Assembly: GCA_040756745.1 (NCBI GenBank)
Contig: JBFLYO010000028.1
Coordinates: 1 to 55,349, forward strand
Reading direction: 5' to 3'
From: JBFLYO01 sp040756745
GTDB taxonomy: Bacteria > Bacteroidota > Ignavibacteria > UBA10030 > UBA6906
Length of the DNA stretch: 55,349 nt
Shown here piece after piece: positions 32,691 to 40,253 of the stretch. The number at the start of each line of letters is the position of its first letter. Position 1 is the stretch's first letter. The translations under genes were made by a program, and so were the position numbers. Below the pieces are notes generated by a model. That model saw nothing but the letters and a program-made list of their open reading frames with translations, had not been told where the DNA came from and did not search any database.

Positions 32691-34010
32691 ATGCAGCCCC
32701 CCAATGAGGTAAAGAAAAGCGGCAAGCCCGACACGCTCACCGTGACCGACAATCGCACCGGCAAGGTGTATGAGATCCCGATCGAATACGATACGATCAA
32801 GGCGATCGATCTCCGGCAGATCAAGGTCAAGGATGACGACTTCGGCATGATGACATATGACCCCGCATTCATGAACACTGCGGCGTGCAAGAGCACGATC
32901 ACGTTCATCGACGGCGACAAGGGGATCCTCCGCTATCGCGGCTATCCCATCGAACAGCTCGCCGAAAAATGCACCTATCTCGAGGTGGCGTACCTGCTGG
33001 TCAACGGGGAGCTGCCCACCAAAGCGCAGTACGCCGACTGGACCAATCATATCACGGTCCATACCTTCGTCCATGAGAACATCAAGAAGTTCATGGACGG
33101 CTTCCATTACGACGCGCACCCGATGGGCATGTTCGTGAGCGCGCTTGCGGCGCTCTCCACGTTCTATCCCAGCGCCAAAAAGATCAGCGACCCCGAGGAG
33201 CGGAAGCTGACGATCTACCGCCTCATCGGGAAGGTCCCGACGCTGGCCGCATTCGCATACCGCCACAGCACCGGGATGCCGTTCGTGCACCCGGACAACG
33301 AGCTCGAGTACGCCGGCAATTTCCTCAGCATGATGTTCAAGATTGCCGAACCGAAATACAAACCGCATCCGGTGCTCGCCAAGGCGCTCGACGTCCTGTT
33401 CATCCTCCACGCGGACCACGAGCAGAACTGCAGCACATCGGCGATGCGCGGGGTTGGCAGCTCGAAGGTGGACCCGTTCAGCGCGGCAGCGGCGGCGGCA
33501 GCGGCGCTCTATGGCCCCCTGCACGGCGGCGCCAATGAGGAAGTGCTCCGCATGCTGGACCATATCGGCAGCATCAACAACATCCCCGCCTTCATCAAGG
33601 ATGTGAAGGACGGCAAGGGACGGTTGATGGGGTTCGGGCACCGGGTGTACAAGAACTTCGACCCGCGTGCCACGATCATCAAAAAACTGGCCGATCAGGT
33701 GTTCGAGGTGACGGGGAGGAACCCGAAGCTCGACATCGCGCTCGAACTGGAGCGGATCGCGCTGCAGGACGACTACTTCATCAAGCGGAAGCTCTATCCG
33801 AACGTGGACTTCTATTCCGGCCTGATCTACCAGGCGCTGAAGTTCCCGGTGGACATGTTCCCCGTGCTGTTCGCGATCGGCCGCATGTCCGGCTGGCTTT
33901 CCCAGTGGCAGGAGTTGCTGCTCGATGAAGAGCAGAAGATCGCACGGCCGCGCCAGGTCTACATCGGCGCAGGAAAGCGGGATGTCGTGATGCTCAGCCA
34001 GAGGGCGTGA
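32691..34010 (+). CDS. gltA: Citrate synthase
   Basis: 439 residues. The start at 32691 (MQPPNEVKKS) is preferred over the ATG at 32661 because GAGGAG lies 8 nt before it. The catalytic residues are visible: H243 in HADHEQNCSTS, H278 in GPLHGGANEEV and D324 in GHRVYKNFDPR. The N-terminal strand region before DLRQIKVKDDDFG is typical of the long type II GltA form. It condenses acetyl-CoA and oxaloacetate as the first step of the TCA cycle. It is a stand-alone gene with its own promoter. Confidence 0.96.
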   Translation: MQPPNEVKKSGKPDTLTVTDNRTGKVYEIPIEYDTIKAIDLRQIKVKDDDFGMMTYDPAFMNTAACKSTITFIDGDKGILRYRGYPIEQLAEKCTYLEVAYLLVNGELPTKAQYADWTNHITVHTFVHENIKKFMDGFHYDAHPMGMFVSALAALSTFYPSAKKISDPEERKLTIYRLIGKVPTLAAFAYRHSTGMPFVHPDNELEYAGNFLSMMFKIAEPKYKPHPVLAKALDVLFILHADHEQNCSTSAMRGVGSSKVDPFSAAAAAAAALYGPLHGGANEEVLRMLDHIGSINNIPAFIKDVKDGKGRLMGFGHRVYKNFDPRATIIKKLADQVFEVTGRNPKLDIALELERIALQDDYFIKRKLYPNVDFYSGLIYQALKFPVDMFPVLFAIGRMSGWLSQWQELLLDEEQKIARPRQVYIGAGKRDVVMLSQRA

Positions 34011-34073
34011 GCTGTGTCGGGGGATGGTGTATCAATCCCCCCCACCCCCGGCGCCCAGTATGGGGGGGGGTAA

Positions 34074-34083
34074 NNNNNNNNNN
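34074..34083. other. Scaffold gap (10 Ns)
   Basis: Ten unknown bases within a G-rich low-complexity stretch (about 34040-34110) after gltA. True gap length is unknown. Similar ATCA(A)TCCCCC...GGCGCC words on both sides suggest that a repeat broke the assembly. Confidence 0.99.
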
Positions 34084-34140
34084 GTGGGGGTGTGTGGTGG
34101 GGGGTCATGTTGAATCATCCCCCGACACCCGAGGCGCCAT

Positions 34141-34167
34141 GTAGGGGCGGGGTTACCCCGCCCCTAC
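34141..34167. repeat. 27-bp palindromic repeat element
   Basis: GTAGGGGCGGGG and its exact complement CCCCGCCCCTAC flank TTA. It lies between gltA and the glycosyltransferase. Its GTAGGGGC outer end is shared with the palindrome at the right edge of the window (55326-55349). Confidence 0.85.
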
Positions 34168-34238
34168 CGGTGGGGACGGCGTGATCCTGCCCCCTTCCAT
34201 TTTGCACGGAACCTCCGATTTCCGTACGTTTTCTCGCC

Positions 34239-35381
34239 ATGCCTTCCCCGCCCGCCATCCCGCCCATCCTGCAGACCTGCTTCTCCCGCTCCTGGGGGGG
34301 CCTTGAAATCCAGGCGCTTGAAGTCGCCGCGCATCTGCTTCGCCGCGGTCATCGGGTATGGCTCGCCTGCTGCGGCGGGAGTCGTCTCGCCGTCGAAGCC
34401 ATTCCGCGCGGCATTCCCCTCTACATGGCGGATGTGACCGGGTATCTCCATCCGGCGATCGCGTGGCGGCTCTCGCGGTTCATCCGCACGCATGAGATCG
34501 GCATCGTACACTGTCAGCTTTCGAAAGACCTTGCCACCGTCGTCCCCGCCGCCGACCTCGCCGGCACGTCTCCGAAGATCCTGTTGAGCAAGCGGGTCGG
34601 GTCCTACCTGAGCAAGCGCGACATCCTCCACCGCTACACGTTTTCCCGCGTCAGCCGGGTCCTCGCCGTCTCGGAGGTCATTCGCCGCAATGTGGTCGAG
34701 ACAACGCCGGCACAAGCGGGAACGGTATTGACCCTGCATGACGCGATTGACACCGGGCTCTTCTCACCGGCCGGTGCGGACCGCACGAGTCTCCGCAAAG
34801 AGTTCGGGTACACGGATGATACCGTGGTAGTGGGATTTGCCGGCCGCTTCTCGCCGGGGAAGGGGCACGAGGATTTTCTCCACGCGGCCGCGGAGATCCT
34901 CCGCAGCCGTCCGGAAGTCCGCTTTCTTGTCGTGGGAGAAGCCAGCGAGGGTGAGGACGCCTATGCTTCGTCGATCAGAGAGCTCTGCACCCGACTGGGG
35001 CTGGACCAGACTGTTGCGTTCGCCGGGTTCAGGAGAGACATGCCGAATGTGCTTGCCGCGATCGACGTTTTTGCGTTCCCTTCGCATGCAGAGTCGTTCG
35101 GCGTTACGCTGATCGAGGCCATGGCGATGGAGCGCCCGGCCGTCGCAGCGAACACCGACGGAGTCCTGGATATCGTCGTCGACGGGGAGACTGGCATCTT
35201 TGTTCCGCCCAGGGACCCCCACGCGCTTGCTGCAGCGCTTCTCCGACTCATCGATTCACCCGATCTGCGGCACCGTCTCGGTTCCGCAGCCCGAACGCGC
35301 GTCACGGCAATGTTCGACCGCAATGCGCAGATGGACCGACTCGAAGCGATCTACCGGGACCTCGTCGTCGGCACTGCCTGA
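34239..35381 (+). CDS. GT4-family glycosyltransferase
   Basis: 380 residues of GT-B fold. The N-terminal domain has GGLEIQALEVAAHLLRRGH, and the C-terminal nucleotide-sugar domain has GFAGRFSPGKGHEDFLHAA, then HAESFGVTLIEAMAMERPAV, whose EX7E-like E...E pair is characteristic of retaining GT4 enzymes. Likely roles are lipopolysaccharide, capsule or exopolysaccharide assembly on the cytoplasmic face of the membrane. Donor and acceptor are unknown. No other glycan genes surround it. Its last 31 nt overlap the convergent M14 peptidase gene. Confidence 0.9.
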   Translation: MPSPPAIPPILQTCFSRSWGGLEIQALEVAAHLLRRGHRVWLACCGGSRLAVEAIPRGIPLYMADVTGYLHPAIAWRLSRFIRTHEIGIVHCQLSKDLATVVPAADLAGTSPKILLSKRVGSYLSKRDILHRYTFSRVSRVLAVSEVIRRNVVETTPAQAGTVLTLHDAIDTGLFSPAGADRTSLRKEFGYTDDTVVVGFAGRFSPGKGHEDFLHAAAEILRSRPEVRFLVVGEASEGEDAYASSIRELCTRLGLDQTVAFAGFRRDMPNVLAAIDVFAFPSHAESFGVTLIEAMAMERPAVAANTDGVLDIVVDGETGIFVPPRDPHALAAALLRLIDSPDLRHRLGSAARTRVTAMFDRNAQMDRLEAIYRDLVVGTA

Positions 35382-37183
35382 CCACCGTCGGGGCGCCACG
35401 TCTCGGTGACCAGCGGGGCGCGTTCCATCAGCCGGGCGACAGGATAGACGTTGCGAAACGGATCACGCCACGGGGAATGAGTGTACAGCCAGTTCAGCCG
35501 CGCACCGGGAGAGCGGGCAAGCACCGTATCTCTCCTCAACGTCTCTTCATACTCTCTCTTCAATACGGGATCTTCAGATAACAGCCGCGCGCCGATTTCT
35601 TCCATCACGTACGCTTCGGCATATTCCTTCTGCTCGAAGATCGCATTAAAGAACCCCCACGCAGCGAACGAATCCGGGCCGCGCGGTTCGAGGAGATGCA
35701 TCAGCACCTTCCCCGCCCGCTGGGCCGTCGGCACAACGATTGTCCCCCGCGGGAATGACCTTCTCTCACGGTAGGGTGTCACTGTATACTCAGGCAGCTG
35801 CCGCCCTTCGAACGAATTCGACGGCAACCGGACGTTGTTGAACCGATACGACTCGATCTCCGCAGTCATCTGCTCTTTCAGCCGTTCCATCCTCACTCCG
35901 TGGATCGCAAGCTTCTCCGCGACGAACCGCCATTCCTGCGGAACAAGATACGCGAACGGGATCACGACGGAATCGGCGACCGTCACGTCGTCATAGAACG
36001 GCACTGTAACCGACATGGTATCGGGGAAGTAGCGTATGCGTTCACCTCCGGAGAGTGTGCTCTTCTCCACTTGCTGGCGGACGCCGAGGAACAGGCGGGG
36101 CGTGCTTCGCTGTCCCAATCCGAAGAGCAGAGGCAGCGTGCGTCCGCCCCTCCCCCGACCGCCTGCGAACACTTCATCGGCCTGACGCACCCGGGCCTTA
36201 AGATTCGAAGGATGGCTATTCACGGCGGCGATCAAGCCGCGGAGAAAATGATATGTTCCCTCGACGCGCATGCGGTACGGCTTCAGCATGTGGGTTTCGA
36301 TCAGGATGAAGGGGCGGTTCTGGGCGGCGCCGTACCCGGTGGAGAACCGCGGCGCAGAGGCCCCGGAAGTAAGCCCTTTGCTGAGGTCGTGGTCTTCACG
36401 CGGGAACACATAATAGAAAACCTTATGGCCGGCATTCTCGACCGCAGCAATCGCCGGCGGGAGCAGTTCTTCGTCGATCCACCTGCTCACCCCGGGGTCC
36501 ATGCTCGGCCCCGTTTCGGCCGCGTACGTAATGTCGTACTGGAAATCGATCCCGTCGGTCACGTGACAATCCACGGCGAGATCGGGGAGCCAGGATGTGA
36601 ACAGGCGGAGCATGGCCTGCATCTCCGGGGCCTCTGCCTTCATGTAGTCGCGGTTGAGGTTCAGGTTCTGCGCGCTTACCCGCCAGCCCGTTTCCTCGGG
36701 GCCGTTCTGGTTGATGCGGTTGTACGGGCCAAACCGTTCGTGGCCGTCGACGTTGAAGATCGGCACGAACAAGAGCACCGTACTGTCGAGGAGTGAAGCG
36801 AGCGTCTTGCGGACGGCAATATTGCGCATGAGCATCAGGCTCGCGTCCTTGCCGTCGATTTCCCCGGCATGGATACCACTCTGGACGAGGATGACCGCTT
36901 TTCCCGATGCCCGTGCCGCGGCGGGATCCCATGCCTGCGTGTTTGAAAGGATTACCAGCGGCAACGACCTTCCCTGCGGTGAGGTGCCGAAAGAGGTCAC
37001 GTGGACCCACGGAGATGCAGCAGCGAGACGACCGCAGTATTCCATGGTCTCATCGTATCGCGGCGTTCGGACGCCGCCGCTCCGCTCGAAGGGGGTGAGC
37101 CAGGGATCATCATGCCCCCATGCGGGCGGCGTGACTATCAGGAGGATCAGAACAATGGATGACGCAGCGACGGGATTGCTCAT
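35351..37183 (-). CDS. Secreted M14-family zinc carboxypeptidase
   Basis: 610 residues from ATG 37183 (GAGG six nt upstream; a TTG four codons earlier is less likely). The signal peptide ends PAWGH. The M14 zinc site appears as HAGEIDGKD (H and E ligands) and DCHVTDG (H ligand), with a candidate catalytic glutamate in ILIETHML. Residues after about 330 form a long C-terminal region including GTIVVPTAQRAGKVLMHLLE and ERRSFPRGTIVV, as in large M14 homologues of FCB bacteria. It probably trims peptides in the periplasm or outside. It converges with the GT4 gene, overlapping by 31 nt. Confidence 0.9.
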   Translation of the reverse strand: MSNPVAASSIVLILLIVTPPAWGHDDPWLTPFERSGGVRTPRYDETMEYCGRLAAASPWVHVTSFGTSPQGRSLPLVILSNTQAWDPAAARASGKAVILVQSGIHAGEIDGKDASLMLMRNIAVRKTLASLLDSTVLLFVPIFNVDGHERFGPYNRINQNGPEETGWRVSAQNLNLNRDYMKAEAPEMQAMLRLFTSWLPDLAVDCHVTDGIDFQYDITYAAETGPSMDPGVSRWIDEELLPPAIAAVENAGHKVFYYVFPREDHDLSKGLTSGASAPRFSTGYGAAQNRPFILIETHMLKPYRMRVEGTYHFLRGLIAAVNSHPSNLKARVRQADEVFAGGRGRGGRTLPLLFGLGQRSTPRLFLGVRQQVEKSTLSGGERIRYFPDTMSVTVPFYDDVTVADSVVIPFAYLVPQEWRFVAEKLAIHGVRMERLKEQMTAEIESYRFNNVRLPSNSFEGRQLPEYTVTPYRERRSFPRGTIVVPTAQRAGKVLMHLLEPRGPDSFAAWGFFNAIFEQKEYAEAYVMEEIGARLLSEDPVLKREYEETLRRDTVLARSPGARLNWLYTHSPWRDPFRNVYPVARLMERAPLVTETWRPDGGQAVPTTRSR

Positions 37184-37295
37184 TCCATGCCTCAACGCGT
37201 GTGTCTCACAACGTCATGGTACTGATGATGCCTCGGAATCGGAGCAGGGTGTCAGTGTCGGGTCGCCCGTCGGTGGGAAGAAGGCCGGGTTGGGT

Positions 37296-37670
37296 TCAGC
37301 GGGAGGAACTGTCCGTCATCACGCGGTCGATAGCCTCGATCAGCTCGTGGTAGTTGTAGGGCTTCGTCAGGTAGTCCTGCGCACCATACTTGGCGCACTC
37401 GCTCACGATGTGCGGGTCGCCGTCGCCGGTTAGCATGATCAACCGCGAAGGGATCTTGTGGAGCTTCATATATTTCAAGACTTCCACGCCATCCATCCGC
37501 GGCATATGCACGTCGAGCAGAACAAGGTCATACGTGCTCTTCTTCATCTGATCCACTGCCTCAATGCCGTCTGCAACGGTGTCAACTTCAAACCCCTCCA
37601 GGGAGAGGTGGTTCTGGACAAGTTCCCGGAGCGCAGGCTCATCATCGGCGTACAGGAGGCGGATAGCCAT
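37296..37670 (-). CDS. Single-domain response regulator (CheY-like receiver)
   Basis: 124 residues, a receiver domain only. The acidic pocket is ADDEP (D9, D10), the phospho-acceptor is D53 in LLDVHMPRMDG, T81-region MLTGDG supplies the switch threonine and K103-region YLTKPYN the conserved lysine. There is no output domain, so it must act by protein contact or as a phosphorelay intermediate. No kinase gene is adjacent. A perfect palindrome lies inside its predicted promoter. Confidence 0.93.
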   Translation of the reverse strand: MAIRLLYADDEPALRELVQNHLSLEGFEVDTVADGIEAVDQMKKSTYDLVLLDVHMPRMDGVEVLKYMKLHKIPSRLIMLTGDGDPHIVSECAKYGAQDYLTKPYNYHELIEAIDRVMTDSSSR

Positions 37671-37721
37671 GCGATCTCACTGCGTTGTGTGAAAACAACT
37701 CAAGATATCGCCTAACCGATT

Positions 37722-37749
37722 AATGTACGGTGATTCGAATCAAAATCAA
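37722..37749 (-). promoter_or_regulatory. Predicted promoter of the CheY-like gene with internal palindrome
   Basis: Minus-strand TTGATT (37749-37744), 16 nt, TACATT (37727-37722). The perfect 12-bp palindrome TGATTCGAATCA (37731-37742) fills the spacer, a typical repressor-operator position. Confidence 0.5.
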
Positions 37750-37844
37750 ATACCCCGCCCGTCCAGGCGGATTTCCTTCGCGGGGACAGGCAGACCTTGT
37801 GTGGTAATATACATGCGCTGACGGGCAGAGTCAAACCCACGTTT

Positions 37845-37873
37845 TTGCGCATAGCGGCGCTGTTTCCTATCTT
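37845..37873 (+). promoter_or_regulatory. Predicted promoter of the NUDIX gene
   Basis: TTGCGC (37845-37850), 17 nt, TATCTT (37868-37873). The expected +1 is 37879-37880, which coincides with the ATG, so the message is probably leaderless. Confidence 0.45.
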
Positions 37874-37878
37874 GCAGC

Positions 37879-38460
37879 ATGCATCACCTTTCCGCCGAGA
37901 CCCTCCTGCAACAACTCAAAGGCGCCATCCCCTCCGCCTCCCGCCGGGTGCTGGCCGTGGAAGGATTCCGAGCCGCGGCGGTTCTGGTGCCCCTCATGTT
38001 GGATGAAAGAGCGCCGAGTTTCCTGCTCACCAAACGGACGGAATCCGTTGAGACCCACAAGGGTCAGATCTCGTTCCCTGGAGGGATGGCAGCCGAAGGG
38101 GACAGGGACCTGATTCACACCGCCCTGCGTGAAACGGAGGAGGAGCTCGGGATCGATCCCCGCAGCGTGGAGGTAGTTGGAATGCTGGACGATCTTGCCA
38201 CCCCGACTGGCTTTATTATCACACCGGTCCTGGGGATCCTCTGGAGGCTCCCCCGCCTCACGCCGAACCCGCACGAAGTCGCCGACGTGTTCACGGTACC
38301 TGTGGAGTTCTTTCGCGATCCGGCTCGGGGGAAGGTGCAGCTGGTCGAGTTCATGGGAGAACACCGTGAACTCTGGTATTACGAGACGGGGGATTACATC
38401 GTGTGGGGAGCAACGGCGATGATCATCCGCTCGCTCCTCAAACAGGTCGATCTGGTGTGA
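37879..38460 (+). CDS. NUDIX hydrolase (CoA pyrophosphatase-like)
   Basis: 193 residues. The NUDIX box is present as GGMAAEGDRDLIHTALRETE followed by EELGI. TKRTESVETHKGQISFPGG just before it is the extension seen in the CoA diphosphatase branch (NudL/NUDT7-like), which splits CoA into phosphopantetheine and 3',5'-ADP. The substrate is inferred from that pattern only. No Shine-Dalgarno is present, and the predicted promoter places transcription at the start codon. It converges with the sigma-factor gene, 21 nt apart. Confidence 0.88.
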   Translation: MHHLSAETLLQQLKGAIPSASRRVLAVEGFRAAAVLVPLMLDERAPSFLLTKRTESVETHKGQISFPGGMAAEGDRDLIHTALRETEEELGIDPRSVEVVGMLDDLATPTGFIITPVLGILWRLPRLTPNPHEVADVFTVPVEFFRDPARGKVQLVEFMGEHRELWYYETGDYIVWGATAMIIRSLLKQVDLV

Positions 38461-38481
38461 AGGGAGGCGTTCCGGGCCTGT

Positions 38482-39063
38482 TCAGACCGCCAGGGCAAGG
38501 GCGGGTCTTGCTGTTACGGCGTAGCCCCGTTCCTCGGCATAGCCCCTTAAGGTGTCGAACAGGATGCCCCGCGCGCGGTGGAGACGGGACCTTACTGTCC
38601 CGATGGGGATATCCAGCGTTTCGGCAATCTCTTCGTACGGCAGATCTTCCACGTCGCGGAGGACGATCACACTCTTGAATTTCTCGGGAAGCGACGCGAT
38701 GGCCTGCGCGATCTCATCCCCGAACAACTCCCCTTCAATCGCATCCGGCGCTTTCTCATCGCGCGATGACATCTGGTAGGCGGAGATCTGCTCGTCGTAC
38801 TCCACGAGGTCGGGGAGGCGTTTCACCCGGCGGTAGTCGTTGATGTAGGTGTTGCGCATGATCCGGTAGAGCCACGCCTTTGCGTTCGTCCCCTGCTCGA
38901 AGCGGTCGAAGAACCTGAAGGCCTTCAGGTAAGTCTCCTGCAGGAGGTCATTCGCCTCTTCACGGCCTCCGGTGAGGTACATCGCGTACCCGTACAGCAG
39001 GTCCATGAACGGCACCATGACATTCTTGAAGAGCTCCTGTTTGCTGTCTGCGGCGCGCTTCAT
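38482..39063 (-). CDS. ECF-type RNA polymerase sigma factor
   Basis: 193 residues from ATG 39063, which has AAAGGGG upstream. An ATG at 39096 would add 11 residues without a Shine-Dalgarno. Region 2 reads DLLQETYLKAFRFFDRFEQG ... KAWLYRIMRNTYINDYRR and region 4 reads SLPEKFKSVIVLRDVEDLPY ... IPIGTVRSRLHRARGIL. This resembles SigH/RpoE-like ECF factors of stress regulons. No anti-sigma gene is adjacent. A textbook housekeeping promoter precedes it, so it is probably constitutively transcribed, with control elsewhere. Confidence 0.92.
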   Translation of the reverse strand: MKRAADSKQELFKNVMVPFMDLLYGYAMYLTGGREEANDLLQETYLKAFRFFDRFEQGTNAKAWLYRIMRNTYINDYRRVKRLPDLVEYDEQISAYQMSSRDEKAPDAIEGELFGDEIAQAIASLPEKFKSVIVLRDVEDLPYEEIAETLDIPIGTVRSRLHRARGILFDTLRGYAEERGYAVTARPALALAV

Positions 39064-39154
39064 CCTTCCCCTTTCCGTGGAGGCCTGGAAGTCCATCCGA
39101 CTGTCAAATAACGGCTGTCCTGAAACCGCTGAAATGTACGATTTGTACGTTTAC

Positions 39155-39183
39155 AGTATAACGAAATCAGTTGCGCTTGTCAA
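39155..39183 (-). promoter_or_regulatory. Consensus sigma-70 promoter of the sigma-factor gene
   Basis: Minus-strand TTGACA (39183-39178), exactly 17 nt, TATACT (39160-39155). This is the best housekeeping promoter in the window. Confidence 0.75.
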
Positions 39184-39294
39184 GCCAAATTGAGAAAAAA
39201 TCTGTCAATTGGGCTGATAGCGCCACAGATTGTCCCTCTCTTGGTATGATGCGGTGGTTAGCCTTCGGGGTCTGTCTGTAACCTTCGCAAAGTC

Positions 39295-39322
39295 TTGAAT
39301 TTACGGGGGCAATGCCTAAATT
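39295..39322 (+). promoter_or_regulatory. Predicted promoter of the CsgG-like gene
   Basis: TTGAAT (39295-39300), 16 nt, TAAATT (39317-39322), 31 nt before the ATG with a GGAAGGAG Shine-Dalgarno between. Confidence 0.55.
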
Positions 39323-39353
39323 GTACCATGAACCTCACAGGAAGGAGTGCCTC

Positions 39354-40250
39354 ATGAATCGGTCCCTGCTGGTCTGCGTCATCGGTATAGCATCACTGGT
39401 CGTTGTCAACTCCGTCGATGCGCAGTTGAAGAAACGAATCGCGGTCACACGGTTTGAGGACAAGAGCGGCGCGGGGTACGCCAACATCGGCGACGGTGTG
39501 GCGGACATGCTTGCAACTGCCCTCGTGAAATCGGGCAAGTTCTCCGTGATCGAGCGGCAGGAGCTCGACAAAGTTTTTGCCGAACAGCACCTGGGGCAAT
39601 CGGGCGCCGTCACGCCGGAGACCGCTGCAAGGGTCGGGAAGATCCTCGGGGTTGAGCTTCTTGTGATCGGGAGCGTCTCCGAGTTCGGCATCAAGAAACG
39701 GGAGGTCTCGGGAGGCGTGAGCATCTTCGGCGCGGGGATCGATTCAAAGACTGCACGGGCAGTCGTGGATATCCGCCTCGTCAACAGCTCCACCGCAGAG
39801 ATCCTCGCTGCAGAAACCGAAGAAGGGACGGAGAGCACGCTTGGGCTTGGTGCCCGCTACGACAACATCAACTTCGAAACCGCGAGCGCGTGGAACGATA
39901 CCGATATTGGCAAAGCGTGCCGCGAGGCAATCGACAAATGCGTGGAGTTGATCGTCGAGAACATGGAGAAGATCCCCTGGTCCGGGAAGATCCTGAAGGT
40001 CAATGCCGATGGGACGATCATCATGAAGCCCGGGTCGGAAGCGGGCGTCAGCGTGGGGGATGAATTTGACGTGTACCGGCAAGGGGAAGAACTCAAGGAC
40101 CCCGACACAGGTCTGTCGCTCGGAAGCGAGGAAACCAAAGTCGGTCGCGTGAAGGTCACCGAGGACATGCTCAAGGGGAAGGCATGCAAGGCGGCCGTCC
40201 TCGAAGGGGCGAAGCTGCAGGTAGGTGACATTCTACGCGGGAAGGAGTGA
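39354..40250 (+). CDS. CsgG/HfaB-like periplasmic protein
   Basis: 298 residues from ATG 39354 (GGAAGGAG upstream). The signal peptide is cleaved near SVDAQ, with no lipobox. A CsgG-type domain spans about 25-215: RIAVTRFEDKSGAGYANIGD, GVADMLATALVKSGKFSVIE, GVELLVIGSVSEFGIK. The last 80 residues (VNADGTIIMKPGSEAGVSVG ... LQVGDILRGKE) form a small beta domain of the kind often following CsgG-like modules in FCB proteins. True CsgG forms the curli export pore, and such stand-alone homologues are usually envelope proteins of unknown role. No curli genes are nearby. It ends 3 nt from the convergent aminopeptidase stop. Confidence 0.85.
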   Translation: MNRSLLVCVIGIASLVVVNSVDAQLKKRIAVTRFEDKSGAGYANIGDGVADMLATALVKSGKFSVIERQELDKVFAEQHLGQSGAVTPETAARVGKILGVELLVIGSVSEFGIKKREVSGGVSIFGAGIDSKTARAVVDIRLVNSSTAEILAAETEEGTESTLGLGARYDNINFETASAWNDTDIGKACREAIDKCVELIVENMEKIPWSGKILKVNADGTIIMKPGSEAGVSVGDEFDVYRQGEELKDPDTGLSLGSEETKVGRVKVTEDMLKGKACKAAVLEGAKLQVGDILRGKE

Positions 40251-40253
40251 AGT

